A stretch of 64,000 nt of DNA from Serratia sp. UGAL515B_01 (GCF_033095805.1 NZ_CP109901.1:2294001-2358000); one strand, 5' to 3'; shown: positions 38,386 to 48,246, counted from the stretch's first letter. The notes: generated by a model from the letters alone, not told the origin. Numbers and translations are program-made.

Positions 38386-39147
38386 TTAGTTCGCTGAGTC
38401 GATCTCATCAAGGTCGTTCTGGATTGCCTTGGCATTTGGGTTTTCTTGAGGCTGGAGCCGCCCACCGCTAGCCAAGAAGTCATGACGCTGGAAATAAGCC
38501 TCACGCACCATCAGATAAGGATCGGAAGAGTTAAGCAGTAAGCCATCGGAGTCCAGCAGCTGAGCACGAGTTTCAATCCCTTCTACTACCCATTTGCCAG
38601 CAGACATCCAGAAAGTGAGGTAGCTCAACACTGGATAAACGCTATCGGCCCAGTCCCCACCATCTTCACGAACAGTGAAACTGCCGTATATCGGCAGATG
38701 TACATAAGGACCATAGCCTACACCGTAGGTTCCTAACGTACCACCAAAGCGGCGAGGTGCTTCACGCGCCAGTTTTGGGTTCGCCATGCCGGCCACATCG
38801 ATCAGCCCGCCCATTCCCAAAAGGGTATTGAGGAAGAAGCGGTTGAAGTGGATCATGCCTTGATATGGGTTGCCACGCAGGAATTCGTTCACCATGCTGG
38901 CAGGTTCTTCTAGGTTAGAAGTAAAATTGCTCAAGCCGTTTCTCGCCGGCTGAGGCACATAATCTCGCCATGCAACTGCAACCGGACGAAGCACATAGGG
39001 ATCCATCACATTGAAGTTGAAGTTAAACATCGCACGGTTAAAGCCCTCAAGAGGATCGGAACGCCCTTGCGGATCATTACCCGGTGTGCTGGCACACCCC
39101 ACCAGTAACACCGTTGCGAAAGCCAGCCCAGTCAGGCGAAAATTCAT
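38386..39147 (-). CDS. mlaA: Phospholipid-binding lipoprotein MlaA (VacJ)
   Basis: Outer-membrane lipoprotein that removes mislocalised phospholipid from the outer leaflet together with OmpC/OmpF and passes it to MlaC. 253 residues from the ATG at 39147, preceded by GGAGAA. Lipobox LLVGCAST with Cys18. DPLEGFNRAMFNFN and the amphipathic NTLLGMGGLIDVA near 115 are family marks. mlaA lies far from the mlaBCDEF operon as usual. Between fadL and ccmI. Confidence 0.95.
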   Translation of the reverse strand: MNFRLTGLAFATVLLVGCASTPGNDPQGRSDPLEGFNRAMFNFNFNVMDPYVLRPVAVAWRDYVPQPARNGLSNFTSNLEEPASMVNEFLRGNPYQGMIHFNRFFLNTLLGMGGLIDVAGMANPKLAREAPRRFGGTLGTYGVGYGPYVHLPIYGSFTVREDGGDWADSVYPVLSYLTFWMSAGKWVVEGIETRAQLLDSDGLLLNSSDPYLMVREAYFQRHDFLASGGRLQPQENPNAKAIQNDLDEIDSAN

Positions 39148-39181
39148 ATATTTCTCCATGAAAGTCTATTGATTCTTTTTA

Positions 39182-40393
39182 TTAGGGAACCTGTTTGTCT
39201 ATCTGAACGCTGACCTGTTCCTTGCCGTTAAACACCTGCAACCCGCTCTCACCAAACCAATCCCCCGCCTGCGGCGTAGCCAGACCATCCTGAGAGAGGC
39301 GGACTCGCACTTTCACTTGATGCAATGACGATAAAAGACGTTCAGGCATCATAACGTTACTGTCATCCAGAGAAAAGGACAGCGGAAAACGGCTCAGCGG
39401 AAGCTGTTTAACTGCTACCGGCACCGGATTTGTTCCGTCGGTCACCGAAACGAGCAGCATTCCCTGTTGTGGTAACGCTTTTGCTGCCTGTGGCGACAGG
39501 GTAACATTGACGGAAAGTTTAACATTTTCTTCCCCCGCCTGAACCTTGGCTTGTTCAATACTACGCTTTATTACCTCAACACGCTGATCGTCTGCTGGAA
39601 GCAACTTAAGCATCACTTGCCAAGCCCCAATCGCCTGTGAGTAATTTTCCTGCTCAAAGGCATTAAACGCCAACAGGCTTAACACACGAAGATTAGTATG
39701 ATCCTCGGTAACCATTTTGCGCAGTATCTTGGCCGCTTGCTTGTTGTCTTCCGGATCGTTGGAACGCGTCAGCACTTCGGCATAGGCCAAACGTACATCT
39801 GTATTATTCTGGTCCAAACTGTAGGCTCTTGCAAAAGCTTGCGTTGCCGTGGTGGCATTATTCATCGCCATGCCGACACGGCCGAGCATCATCCAGTCGT
39901 TGATGTTCCTATCATCGTCCTGCAGCGAAGTTCGTAGCCCAAGACCAAGTCGGGCAATTTCTTCCATACTCAACGGCTTGGCATGTTCATTGGTGACTCG
40001 TTCACGTAGCTCAGGCATTTGTGACATCACCTGATGCCAAGCCATGACTTGGGATAAGCCCCCCGTTTTTAGATAAAAACCAACGGCTACCACGACCAGA
40101 ACCACAACACCGGGCACCAGAGCCCAACGATTAATAGGTTGAATCCGTTGTTCCGGCTGTACCGGGATATCGTTCAACAAGTTCTGCTGCAACTCTTTCA
40201 CCAATTCAGGGCGTTCAGCGATTACCCCCTGTTCTTCATCCTGTTCAAGTTCACCGAGACGCTCCTGATAGAACGCTTTATTCAAAGCATCGCGACTAGC
40301 CGTATTACTCCTTATACCTTGGCACATCGCAGGCACTACCAGTAAGGCGGCACTGCCAACCAACAGTACAATCATCATCAGCCAAAAAGCCAT
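39182..40393 (-). CDS. ccmI: Cytochrome c maturation protein CcmI (TPR domain)
   Basis: Apocytochrome c chaperone that hands the substrate to the CcmFH heme lyase. 403 residues. Two membrane helices (about 3-20 and 92-112) are followed by a periplasmic TPR-containing region. In E. coli CcmH is a fusion of CcmH and CcmI; here the two are separate genes that overlap by one base. The annotation as ccmI follows the separate-gene nomenclature. Last gene of the ccm operon. Confidence 0.85.
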   Translation of the reverse strand: MAFWLMMIVLLVGSAALLVVPAMCQGIRSNTASRDALNKAFYQERLGELEQDEEQGVIAERPELVKELQQNLLNDIPVQPEQRIQPINRWALVPGVVVLVVVAVGFYLKTGGLSQVMAWHQVMSQMPELRERVTNEHAKPLSMEEIARLGLGLRTSLQDDDRNINDWMMLGRVGMAMNNATTATQAFARAYSLDQNNTDVRLAYAEVLTRSNDPEDNKQAAKILRKMVTEDHTNLRVLSLLAFNAFEQENYSQAIGAWQVMLKLLPADDQRVEVIKRSIEQAKVQAGEENVKLSVNVTLSPQAAKALPQQGMLLVSVTDGTNPVPVAVKQLPLSRFPLSFSLDDSNVMMPERLLSSLHQVKVRVRLSQDGLATPQAGDWFGESGLQVFNGKEQVSVQIDKQVP

Positions 40394-40860
40394 TAGGGTT
40401 TCTTCCTGTCGGTCTCTGCCAATAGCGCTGCAAGACGCCGTTGCTCATGTTCGGAGAACGCTTCACTGTCCAGCTCCACACGGCGATAGCGAGTTCGCAG
40501 TATCACCACCGCCCCACCAATCAGCAGAAAGAGCAGCGGCCCAAGCCACAGGATCAGCGTTGCCGGTGTCACCGGCGGCTCGTAGGTAACAAAGTTGCCG
40601 TAACGCGCTACCATATAGTCAATAATCTGTTGCTTGCTTTGCCCCTGCATCAGTAACTCATACACTTTGGTACGCATATCCGCAGCAATAATGGCATTAG
40701 AATCCGCAATACTGTTGTTCTGACACTTAGGGCAACGCAACTGCTCGGTCAACTGGCGGTACTGTTGCTCCTGCGCTAGCGAATTGAATTTATAAGTATC
40801 GATCGCTGCAGCCGCACTCCAACTTAATAATGCTGCCAACAGCAAGGTTATTAGCCTCAT
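40393..40860 (-). CDS. ccmH: Cytochrome c maturation thiol oxidoreductase CcmH
   Basis: Membrane-anchored thioredoxin-like protein that reduces apocytochrome c disulfides. 155 residues with a signal sequence, the LRCPKCQNN active site (Cys43 and Cys46) and a C-terminal membrane helix (about 105-125). Represents the N-terminal half of E. coli CcmH. It overlaps ccmG by 4 bases and ccmI by 1. Confidence 0.93.
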   Translation of the reverse strand: MRLITLLLAALLSWSAAAAIDTYKFNSLAQEQQYRQLTEQLRCPKCQNNSIADSNAIIAADMRTKVYELLMQGQSKQQIIDYMVARYGNFVTYEPPVTPATLILWLGPLLFLLIGGAVVILRTRYRRVELDSEAFSEHEQRRLAALLAETDRKKP

Positions 40861-41408
40861 GCCTCACCTCCGTATTGACGGTACAGCGGCAATACCTGCT
40901 GTTGCCAGACACGTTCGTTCATGTCCCCGGCATGGCGATAGCGAATGATCCCATCACCGTCGATCAGGAAGGTTTCTGGCGCACCATAAACGCCAAGATC
41001 CAATCCCAACATGCCATCGCCATCGTACAGACTGAGTGCATAAGGGTTACCCAACTGATTCAACCAACTCACCGCTTTGACTCGGTCATCTTTGTAATTC
41101 AGCCCTACCACACGGATCCCTTTCGCAGCTAACGTATTGAGATACTGGTGCTCCGCACGGCAGGTTGGACACCAGGTTGCCCAGACGTTAAGCAACATGG
41201 GTTTGCCGTTATGCAGCACTGCCTGATCGAAAGTTTTACCCGGGTGTTCGAGTGACTCTAGCTTAAAGGTGGGTACCGGTTTACCAATCAACGCAGACTC
41301 TAGCATCGTAGGGTCTTCCCCTTTAGCATTTCTCGTCAATTGCACCAACAATGCCACCACCAGCAATAGAAACAGGATTAATGGAATAAAGAGTAATTTT
41401 CGGTTCAT
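40857..41408 (-). CDS. ccmG: Thiol:disulfide interchange protein CcmG/DsbE
   Basis: Periplasmic membrane-anchored thioredoxin of the cytochrome c maturation system, kept reduced by DsbD. 183 residues: one N-terminal helix (about 5-24), then a thioredoxin fold with WATWCPTCRAEH and the cis-Pro loop GAPETFLID. Overlaps ccmF by 4 bases and ccmH by 4. Confidence 0.95.
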   Translation of the reverse strand: MNRKLLFIPLILFLLLVVALLVQLTRNAKGEDPTMLESALIGKPVPTFKLESLEHPGKTFDQAVLHNGKPMLLNVWATWCPTCRAEHQYLNTLAAKGIRVVGLNYKDDRVKAVSWLNQLGNPYALSLYDGDGMLGLDLGVYGAPETFLIDGDGIIRYRHAGDMNERVWQQQVLPLYRQYGGEA

Positions 41409-43375
41409 GCTGTTCCCTCTTGCTTAGCTGCACGTTTGAGTTTTTTGTTCATGCGATAACGCGGGTCGAGAATACACAGCACACCACCGATCGCCATAAA
41501 CACGCCGCCATACCAAATCCAGCGCACAAAAGGTTTGTAATAAAGCCTCACAGCCCAAGAACCATCATCCAGTTCTTCCCCTAACGCTGCGTAAAGATCG
41601 CGCGTCAGTCCACCATCGATAGCCGCTTCGGTCATTACGCTACGCGCCACGCTGTAGTAGCGTTTTTCTGCATGCAGAATAGCCTCCGCCTTACCGTTGC
41701 GGGTCACATCAATAATCCCGACAGCCCCGGTATAATTAGGCCCGCGAATATCATGAACATCGCGGAAAATAAAACGATAATCATGTATTTCTACGCTATC
41801 ACCGGCTTTCATACGCACATCGCGTTCAACACTGTAATTCTGGCTAAAAGCAATACCGATCACCGTCACCGCAACACCCAGGTGGCCTAAAACCATCCCC
41901 CAGTGGCTACGTGAAAGGTGCGTCAGACCGCGCCAGAAGCCATGCCTATGTGTCGCCCGTTCATGGAGTTCCATCAGCGTCAGTACAATGACCCAGATTG
42001 CCATAATCAGCCCAACCACCGTCATCCCGATGATCCGATCTTGTAGCAACCAAGGTAACGACATTGACAATGCAAGAGTGACAAACAACGCCACACCAAG
42101 GCGACGCCAAAGCTTCGAGGGTTCATCCTTACGCCAGCGGACCAGTGGTCCAATACCCAATAAAAGTGCCAACGGGGCCATAAGCCAGGTAAACATGGTA
42201 TTGAAGAAAGGTTCGCCAATCGAAATACTGCCCAATCCAAGCTGTTTGTGCACCAACGGTAACAAGGTCCCGAGCAACACGACCAACATAGCGGCAATCA
42301 GCAGAACGTTATTCCCCAGCAGGAAAGTTTCGCGCGAGAAGGTTTCATGTTGCACCCGGCTACGTACCTGGCCGCCCTTCACCGCATACAGAAGTAAAGA
42401 ACCGCCAATCACCAGCACCAGATAGGCAAGAATAAACATCCCTCGCGCCGGATCGGAGGCAAAAGCATGTACGGAAACCAATACACCTGAACGAACCAAG
42501 AAGGTGCCCAGCAGGCATAATGAGAACGCGCTAATTGCTAACAACACCGTCCACGCTTTGAAAGTACCGCGTTTCTCTGTCACCGCCAGCGAGTGGATCA
42601 GCGCAGTGCCGACCAGCCATGGCATAAAGGAGGCATTCTCCACCGGGTCCCAGAACCACCAACCGCCCCAGCCCAACTCGTAGTAAGCCCAAGCAGAACC
42701 CAGCACAATCCCCAACGTCAGGAATACCCAAGCGGCAGTGGTCCATGGACGTGACCAGCGAGCCCAGGCAGTATCGAGCCGCCCGGCCATCAACGATGCA
42801 ATAGCGAAGGCGAAAGCCACAGAAAAACCAACATAGCCCATATACAGCAAAGGAGGGTGGAAGATAAGACCAATATCCTGCAACAGCGGATTAAGATCGG
42901 CCCCCTCAATAGGGAAACTTGGTAAGGTTCGGGTGAATGGGTTAGAAGTCAGAATGATGAATAGCAAAAAACCTGCGGTGATCATGCCCATCACTGAAAG
43001 CACTCGCGCCACCGCATCCTGTGGCATAGTGCGACTGCAAAGAGCAACAGCGAGTGACCAACAACTCAACAACAATACCCACAGCAGTAAGGAACCTTCG
43101 TGTGCTCCCCAGGTCGCCGCAATGCGGTAGTACACCGGCAGTTGCGTATTGGAGTTAGCCGCCACATAAGCGACGGTGAAGTCGTTGGTGACGAAAGCAT
43201 AAACCAGACAGGCAAACGCAAAGATAATGGCGGAAAACATGCCATAGGTTAGAGGCCGAGCTACCGCCATCATGCGCGTATCCTGGCGCGCGGCCCCCCA
43301 TTGTGGATAAACACTTAGCAACAGCGAAATTGCCAACGCCAGACACAACAGAAAACTTCCAACTTCTGGCATCAT
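41405..43375 (-). CDS. ccmF: Cytochrome c heme lyase subunit CcmF
   Basis: Large integral membrane subunit of the heme lyase that joins heme to apocytochrome c. 656 residues with about 15 membrane helices. The WWD motif is [18 protein letters not shown] near 230-248, and the conserved periplasmic His residues near [11 protein letters not shown] and LPLVHKQ are present. Overlaps ccmE and ccmG by 4 bases. Confidence 0.96.
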   Translation of the reverse strand: MMPEVGSFLLCLALAISLLLSVYPQWGAARQDTRMMAVARPLTYGMFSAIIFAFACLVYAFVTNDFTVAYVAANSNTQLPVYYRIAATWGAHEGSLLLWVLLLSCWSLAVALCSRTMPQDAVARVLSVMGMITAGFLLFIILTSNPFTRTLPSFPIEGADLNPLLQDIGLIFHPPLLYMGYVGFSVAFAFAIASLMAGRLDTAWARWSRPWTTAAWVFLTLGIVLGSAWAYYELGWGGWWFWDPVENASFMPWLVGTALIHSLAVTEKRGTFKAWTVLLAISAFSLCLLGTFLVRSGVLVSVHAFASDPARGMFILAYLVLVIGGSLLLYAVKGGQVRSRVQHETFSRETFLLGNNVLLIAAMLVVLLGTLLPLVHKQLGLGSISIGEPFFNTMFTWLMAPLALLLGIGPLVRWRKDEPSKLWRRLGVALFVTLALSMSLPWLLQDRIIGMTVVGLIMAIWVIVLTLMELHERATHRHGFWRGLTHLSRSHWGMVLGHLGVAVTVIGIAFSQNYSVERDVRMKAGDSVEIHDYRFIFRDVHDIRGPNYTGAVGIIDVTRNGKAEAILHAEKRYYSVARSVMTEAAIDGGLTRDLYAALGEELDDGSWAVRLYYKPFVRWIWYGGVFMAIGGVLCILDPRYRMNKKLKRAAKQEGTA

Positions 43376-43866
43376 GACTTACTGCCCCCTTGCTGTGGGC
43401 TAGCATAAGCTGAAGCCGGACCCTTATGATTTTCTTTCATAGCATCAGCAACTTCAGGCGGCGTGTATTTCTCGTCGTGCTTAGCCAATACTTCGCGGGC
43501 ATTAACCACGTTGCCTTCCCCCAAAACACCCTGTGCAACAACCCCCTGCCCTTCACGGAACAGATCCGGCAGAATGCCCTCGAACGTGACATTAATCGCC
43601 CCATGAGCATCGTATACTTTGAAACTCACCCGCAGGCTTTGCTGGTCGCGTTTGACTGAACCCGGCATCACCATCCCACCGATACGCAACCGCTGGCCGA
43701 CCTGCGGTTTCTCGTGATTTTCACCTTTACCCTGCAAAATTTCAGTGGGGGTATAAAACAGATCGATATTGGAACGCAAAGCGTACAGCAGCAACGTTGC
43801 AGTCAGCCCGATGCCAATCAAGATGGCAGTGACCATATAAAGGCGGCTTTTGCGGCGTGGATTCAC
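43372..43866 (-). CDS. ccmE: Cytochrome c heme chaperone CcmE
   Basis: Periplasmic chaperone that binds heme covalently and delivers it to CcmF. 164 residues with an N-terminal membrane anchor (about 10-30) and an OB-fold beta barrel. The heme-binding His130 in [12 protein letters not shown] is intact, and Tyr134 follows. Overlaps ccmD by 4 bases. Confidence 0.96.
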   Translation of the reverse strand: MNPRRKSRLYMVTAILIGIGLTATLLLYALRSNIDLFYTPTEILQGKGENHEKPQVGQRLRIGGMVMPGSVKRDQQSLRVSFKVYDAHGAINVTFEGILPDLFREGQGVVAQGVLGEGNVVNAREVLAKHDEKYTPPEVADAMKENHKGPASAYASPQQGGSKS

Positions 43867-44111
43867 AATAATGTCCCCGGCGGATTATCGGATTGTTGCG
43901 GTGTGACTAATTTTTGTTTTGACTGACGGATACGCCTTTCACGCGACGCTTGGCGGCGAAATTCAGCCAGCAGTTGTTTACGCTGCCACAAGGTATGGAG
44001 CAATAATCCAAGCAGCGAGAACACCGTTGCAGCAACCGCCAGCCAGACGTAAAACGCGTAACCGCCCATAGCGAAAAACGACTGCCAAGAACCGAATGCC
44101 GCACTCATCAT
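43863..44111 (-). CDS. ccmD: Heme exporter protein CcmD
   Basis: 82 residues with one membrane helix (about 17-40) and a charged cytoplasmic tail. Required to release holo-CcmE from CcmC. A little longer than the E. coli protein (69 residues), with a tail ending [12 protein letters not shown]. The start could be the first or second Met. Overlaps ccmC and ccmE by 4 bases. Confidence 0.9.
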   Translation of the reverse strand: MMSAAFGSWQSFFAMGGYAFYVWLAVAATVFSLLGLLLHTLWQRKQLLAEFRRQASRERRIRQSKQKLVTPQQSDNPPGTLL

Positions 44112-44851
44112 GGACGCTCCTTACTAACCAATTCAGCCACCCAAGGGCGGTGACGCTCTTGGATCAAGATCAGATTACGTAAACGCATCAGCGTCAACGT
44201 GATAAAGAACAATAAATAACCGAGGATCGCCCAACGCAATGGGGTACGCATACTGGGTGCAATGCTTTGCTGCATATTAGTTGATCCCTGATGAAGGGTA
44301 TTCCACCATTCAACAGAGAAATGAATAATAGGAATATTTATCACACCGACCAACACCAGAATACCGGCTGCACGCCCGGCAAGGCGGCGATCGTCGAAAG
44401 CATTGTAGAGCGCAATGATCCCCATGTAGAGAAACAGCAACACCAATTCAGATGTTAAGCGGGCATCCCACACCCACCAAGTGCCCCACATTGGTTTGCC
44501 CCAGGCGGAACCGGTAACCAAGGCAATGAAGGTGAAAACCGCGCCCACAGGTGCCATGGCGGCCACCAAGGTATCAGACATTTTCATCTGCCAGATCAAG
44601 CCGATAAAGGCCGCTATCGCCATCGAACCATAGACCCCCATCGACCACATCGCCGCTGGGACATGAATATACATAATACGGAAACTGTCCCCTTGTTGAT
44701 AATCTTTGGGAGCGAAACCAAAACCCCATACCCATCCCAACAGGAGACAGAAAGCGCCCGCAATCCCCAACCAGGGAACAAAACGGCCACAGACATGGTA
44801 CAACCGCTCAGGGCGGGCAAACTGATGTAACCATTTCCACATTGTCTTCAT
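44108..44851 (-). CDS. ccmC: Heme exporter/handling protein CcmC
   Basis: Attaches heme to CcmE in the inner membrane. 247 residues with six membrane helices, the tryptophan motif WGTWWVWDARLTS near 125-137 and conserved periplasmic His residues in IYIHVPAAMW and IPIIHFSVEWWNTLH. A 104-base gap separates it from ccmB, the only sizeable gap inside the operon. Confidence 0.95.
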   Translation of the reverse strand: MKTMWKWLHQFARPERLYHVCGRFVPWLGIAGAFCLLLGWVWGFGFAPKDYQQGDSFRIMYIHVPAAMWSMGVYGSMAIAAFIGLIWQMKMSDTLVAAMAPVGAVFTFIALVTGSAWGKPMWGTWWVWDARLTSELVLLFLYMGIIALYNAFDDRRLAGRAAGILVLVGVINIPIIHFSVEWWNTLHQGSTNMQQSIAPSMRTPLRWAILGYLLFFITLTLMRLRNLILIQERHRPWVAELVSKERP

Positions 44852-44955
44852 TGCTCACGGTAAAAAATCGTTCAGTAACCACCCGCTTTTGTAAAATGGC
44901 GAGCTTCTCTCGTGCAGTAAAAAACATGCTGGCCTGAATTGTCGCAAACACAAAC

Positions 44956-45615
44956 CTAATGAATGCTCACGCGCAATGCCGCTGAGGTAGCAAAAGGCGC
45001 CAGCGTTATACTGCCAGCCAGTATGGCACCCAAGATCGCCAGGTAACCGTCTATCGGCATGCCCATAGATGCCGCGTCGATAGCCGCAGTAGAAAATATC
45101 AGCACCGGAATATAAAGCGGTAGTACCAGCAAACTCAGTAACACCCCACCTTTGCGTAGCCCCACGGTCAACGCCACACCAATAGCGCCAATCAGGCTCA
45201 AGATCGGCGTTCCCAAAAGCAGCGTTAATACCACCGCTATCCAGGTATTTACATCCAGTGACAACAGTAACGCCACCAAAGGCGATAGAATTAGCAACGG
45301 CAACCCCGTCACTATCCAATGAGAACAGACTTTGCCTAATACCGTCATTGCCAACGACGCAGGTAACAACAGTAATTGTTCCAATGAACCATCAAGGAAA
45401 TCGTCCCGGAACAGACGTTCCAGTGAAAGTAATGAGGCCAGTAATGCAGCTACCCATATAATCCCTGGAGCGATACGCGCCAGCAATTGTGGTTCAGGCC
45501 CAATACCTAATGGGAATAGTGTGATCACAATCAGAAAGAACCACAACGGATTAACAATTTCCGAACCTTTGCGAAAAGCTATTTTCAGTTCCCGGCGCAG
45601 CACGATAAAGAACAT
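44956..45615 (-). CDS. ccmB: Heme exporter permease CcmB
   Basis: Membrane subunit of the CcmAB ABC transporter. 219 residues with six helices; the family start FFIVLRRELKIAFRKGSEIVNPLWFFL and GLPLLILSPL segments are recognisable. It begins on the last base of ccmA (ATG/TGA overlap by one base). Confidence 0.95.
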   Translation of the reverse strand: MFFIVLRRELKIAFRKGSEIVNPLWFFLIVITLFPLGIGPEPQLLARIAPGIIWVAALLASLLSLERLFRDDFLDGSLEQLLLLPASLAMTVLGKVCSHWIVTGLPLLILSPLVALLLSLDVNTWIAVVLTLLLGTPILSLIGAIGVALTVGLRKGGVLLSLLVLPLYIPVLIFSTAAIDAASMGMPIDGYLAILGAILAGSITLAPFATSAALRVSIH

Positions 45616-46247
45616 CAGACGATCTCCGCGCGAGTATCTGCCAAGCGTATCTTGCTAACTACCCGTTGAGCACCCACCAAATCTTGATGCGTGGTTAACA
45701 GCACCATTCCCCCTTGTTGTGCATGGCGTTGAAATAACGCTGTCAATTCCACTACACCTTGTTTATCTATTGCCGTTAGGGGTTCATCAAGGAGCCAAAG
45801 CAGACTTTTGCTTAGCCAAAGGCGCGCTAGCGCAACACGCCGTTGCTGCCCAGCTGAAAGTTGCGCCACTGGTACGTCTTCATAGCCGACCAACCCCACC
45901 TGCTCCAACGCCAGCCAGATAGCCTTGACATTAGGTGGTTGACACACAGCCTGATAAAATTGCAGGTTTTCAAATGGAGTCAGCATGGATTTTATGCCTG
46001 GCTGGTGCCCAAGAAACAGCAAGTCCAACTGAAACTTTTCACGGTGACCCCGCGTGTTTTCCCCTTGCCATAACACTTCACCGCTATCTGGCTGAGCCAG
46101 TCCGGCAATGATCCGCAACAAGCTGGTTTTACCCGAACCATTTTGCCCTTCGACCTGAATAATGTCGCCCTGGTTCACCACAAAGCTCAACCCATCGAAA
46201 AGTATATGATCGTCACGGACACATCTAAGATTTTTGGCTTGCAGCAT
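45615..46247 (-). CDS. ccmA: Heme exporter ATP-binding protein CcmA
   Basis: ATPase of the Ccm ABC complex; drives release of holo-CcmE from CcmC. 210 residues from the ATG at 46247. Walker [12 protein letters not shown] near 37-47, signature [16 protein letters not shown], Walker [14 protein letters not shown] and the H-loop LLTTHQ. First gene of ccmABCDEFGHI. Upstream 315 bases hold no gene. Confidence 0.95.
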   Translation of the reverse strand: MLQAKNLRCVRDDHILFDGLSFVVNQGDIIQVEGQNGSGKTSLLRIIAGLAQPDSGEVLWQGENTRGHREKFQLDLLFLGHQPGIKSMLTPFENLQFYQAVCQPPNVKAIWLALEQVGLVGYEDVPVAQLSAGQQRRVALARLWLSKSLLWLLDEPLTAIDKQGVVELTALFQRHAQQGGMVLLTTHQDLVGAQRVVSKIRLADTRAEIV

Positions 46248-46562
46248 GGGCAACTCATATTTTCTTCGGGATTCGAGATAATACCACAAGCCAATAAACG
46301 CCCGTAGTCCGCAACTCACAGCGAATATACTCCATTAGGGGTAATCTTCGGCACCAGATCAAAATTGCGAAGAAAAAACAGCAATGTTCCAGAAAGGAGA
46401 AAACGCTCTGATGTCCCATAAAAAGGTCATTGGTCTGTCTTCTAGCATAAAACTTACTGCATTTTGGCGAGAGAATAAGCAAACGCACTGCTAAGCGCTT
46501 ATTTTACGTGTGAAAAAAGGTATACTGCTTTGGCAAATAGGCTAAAACTCTTTACCCATACG
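46248..46562. other. Gap between ccmA and argW
   Basis: 315 bases, AT-rich. Contains the ccm promoter region on the minus strand and the argW promoter on the plus strand. A 77-codon frame on the minus strand has no ribosome site or family resemblance. Confidence 0.5.
46498..46526 (+). promoter_or_regulatory. Probable argW promoter
   Basis: -10 TATACT at 46521-46526, and a weak -35 CTTATT 17 bases upstream. The tRNA starts 36 bases after the -10 element, and a processed leader would be removed. Confidence 0.5.
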
Positions 46563-46637
46563 GTCCTCTTAGTTAAATGGATATAACGAGCCCCTCCTAA
46601 GGGCTAGTTGCAGGTTCGATTCCTGCAGGGGACACCA
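46563..46637 (+). tRNA. argW: tRNA-Arg (anticodon CCT)
   Basis: 75 nucleotides including an encoded CCA. Acceptor GTCCTCT pairs with AGGGGAC (one G-U), the anticodon loop is CTCCTAA with anticodon CCT, and the T loop is GTTCGATTC. It reads AGG codons. Nearly identical to E. coli argW, which is a known integration site of phage-like elements; a broken integrase lies next to it here as well. Confidence 0.97.
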
Positions 46638-46812
46638 TACATACCTCCACTGCACTCCCCCAAACTCAATAAAAGCCCAGTATAATCAGTTTAAACCCCA
46701 CAGTTAAGGCAAAATGATATCAACCGATATCTACCCAACTAAATGTACATCAATAGATGTTTGGGGGCCTAAGTGGGGGCTTTTCGTGTTCAATAAAAAG
46801 CGAGGCCCCCAT

Positions 46813-47324
46813 ATACCACTTAATGCTCGTCAGGTTGACACTGCCAAACCCAGAGATAAGTCCTATAAGCTCGCAGATGGAGGAGGACTTTATCTTCAGC
46901 TCAACCCTAATGGTTCTAAATACTGGCGTATGAAATATTGATTTGCCGGTAAAGAGAAAAATTATCATTTGGTACCTACCCAGATATCCCACCAGCAGAT
47001 GCTCGTTCAAAGCGTGAAGATGCAAGAAAAATTCTTGCTGCGGGCAATGATCCTGGAGAAGTAAAAAAAGCAGATCAACTTACCAAAAAGTTATCTGTTG
47101 AGAATACGTTCGAAGCTATTGCAACTGAATGGTACACGGCAAAAGTTTCGGGTTGGTCAAAGAATTATGCAGATTACGTTAACAGAGCCTTCAAAAACAA
47201 TGTGTTCCCATACATAGGTTCTCGACCTATCAATGAGATCAAGCCACTTGAGTTACTATCTTTATTACAGCGCATAGAAAAATTCGAGCTTCGCGAAATT
47301 TTATCATTAAAATCAATAACATAA
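46813..47324 (+). pseudogene. Decayed P4-type tyrosine integrase next to argW
   Basis: Four independent lesions. The start codon of the expected MPLNARQ is ATA (46813-46815). A TGA replaces an Arg codon at 46939. One A is missing from the A-run near 46956-46961, shifting the frame; the downstream frame reads LSFGTYPDIPPADARSKRED, then KKLSVENTFEAIATEWY. The gene stops after about 165 codons instead of about 400, within the N-terminal and core-binding domains. The catalytic Arg-His-Tyr domain is gone. The 3' end abuts the SdsR gene. No second copy of the tRNA 3' end was seen, so the right attachment site is not preserved. Confidence 0.88.
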
Positions 47325-47424
47325 AAAAAGACCGAATACGAATCCTATATTCGGTCTAGGGAAATGGCTCTTGGGAAAGAGCCGTGCGCTAAAAGTTGGC
47401 ATTTGCAGAGCTTGTTCAGCCATG
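47321..47424 (-). ncRNA. sdsR: SdsR (RyeB) small RNA
   Basis: SigmaS-dependent Hfq-binding small RNA that represses several mRNAs (for example mutS and ompD in other species). The minus strand reads AATGCCAACTTTTAGCGCAC followed by the hairpin GGCTCTTTCCCAAGAGCC and a terminator AGACCGAATA...TATTCGGTCT with T7. These agree with E. coli SdsR almost base for base in the 3' two-thirds. A sigmaS-like -10 CTACTCTTAA (47428-47437) places the 5' end near 47424. Length is about 104 nt, as in E. coli. Beside yebY as in E. coli. Confidence 0.93.
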
Positions 47425-47427
47425 CAC

Positions 47428-47438
47428 TTTAAGAGTAG
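47428..47438 (-). promoter_or_regulatory. Extended -10 of the sdsR promoter
   Basis: GCTACTCTTAA on the minus strand resembles the sigmaS -10 consensus CTATACTTAA, seven bases before the inferred transcription start. Confidence 0.6.
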
Positions 47439-47557
47439 CGTAATGTATTGGTTTTGCCAGCCAACAGCACAGATAGTGATAGTCACATAAGTAAATTATT
47501 TTTAAATAATGAATCACGAAAAGCTAACGACAGAATAACTTTATAATGAACAAGCTG

Positions 47558-47905
47558 TTAGTTTCCATCAACACACAATTTTGTCGCTCTTTCCAAAAAA
47601 GGTTGCACACTCATCTTTTGACCAGGGTTATTGACATCATCAAGCAAGATAACCTGCAGCGGTTGAGCCCGCTGTTGCCCAGCTTTAACCTGCTGCTCTG
47701 CAACTTTATTGAGTGGATATTGCATCAATGTACTGTTATTCAACACAAATAGTGCTCCCCCTCTGCGGCATTGTAGTGTAACTTCCTCCTTGGAGAAAGC
47801 CCACTGCTTGCCGTATTCAAGTTTAGTAACGTTGACCAGTTTATCTGCTGCCAATGTGCCGGTCGCCGTTACCAGCAGTGCAGTACCCAGAATTATCGAT
47901 TTCAT
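47558..47905 (-). CDS. yebY: YebY family secreted protein (DUF2511)
   Basis: 115 residues. Signal peptide MKSIILGTALLVTATGTLA, then a small mature domain with two Cys (LQCRRGG and KLCVDGN) likely to form a disulfide. Resembles E. coli YebY, which is linked to the copper-related yobA-yebZ-yebY operon; yebZ and yobA are not present here. sdsR lies directly downstream on the same strand. Confidence 0.85.
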   Translation of the reverse strand: MKSIILGTALLVTATGTLAADKLVNVTKLEYGKQWAFSKEEVTLQCRRGGALFVLNNSTLMQYPLNKVAEQQVKAGQQRAQPLQVILLDDVNNPGQKMSVQPFLERATKLCVDGN

Positions 47906-48246
47906 ATTATGGCCTTACAGTGTAGATGATACTCATTTTCCCCCACTCAAGGGGAGCAGGCAAGATACAATATCAAATAGGGGAATAAGTTGTTAATCAA
48001 CTGACCAATAAAGCTGGAAATATTATAACCAATTGTATTATAAAAATTAAATTATGACACAAGTCGAACATGCCACTGATGAAATGAACACTTTTCTAAA
48101 ATCAGCTTTGATAAACCATCTTGTCAGTATCTGCCAACGGCAGGTCAGAGATGTAGAATAGAAAAATTATCGGAATTGAACCTGTGACAGCTCAGTGCTG
48201 TAATGCATCAGTAACGCTCTTGATGGTCGCTATATTTATTCACAAT

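Noticed and set aside
42022..43130. Several frames opposite or out of phase inside ccmF
   Set aside because: Shadows of the ccmF gene; codon use is not coding-like and there are no start signals.
46255..46488. 77-codon minus-strand frame between ccmA and argW
   Set aside because: AT-rich, no ribosome site, no recognisable domain.
46638..46812. Duplicated attachment site in the sequence after argW
   Set aside because: No second copy of the tRNA 3' end could be found up to 53 kb.
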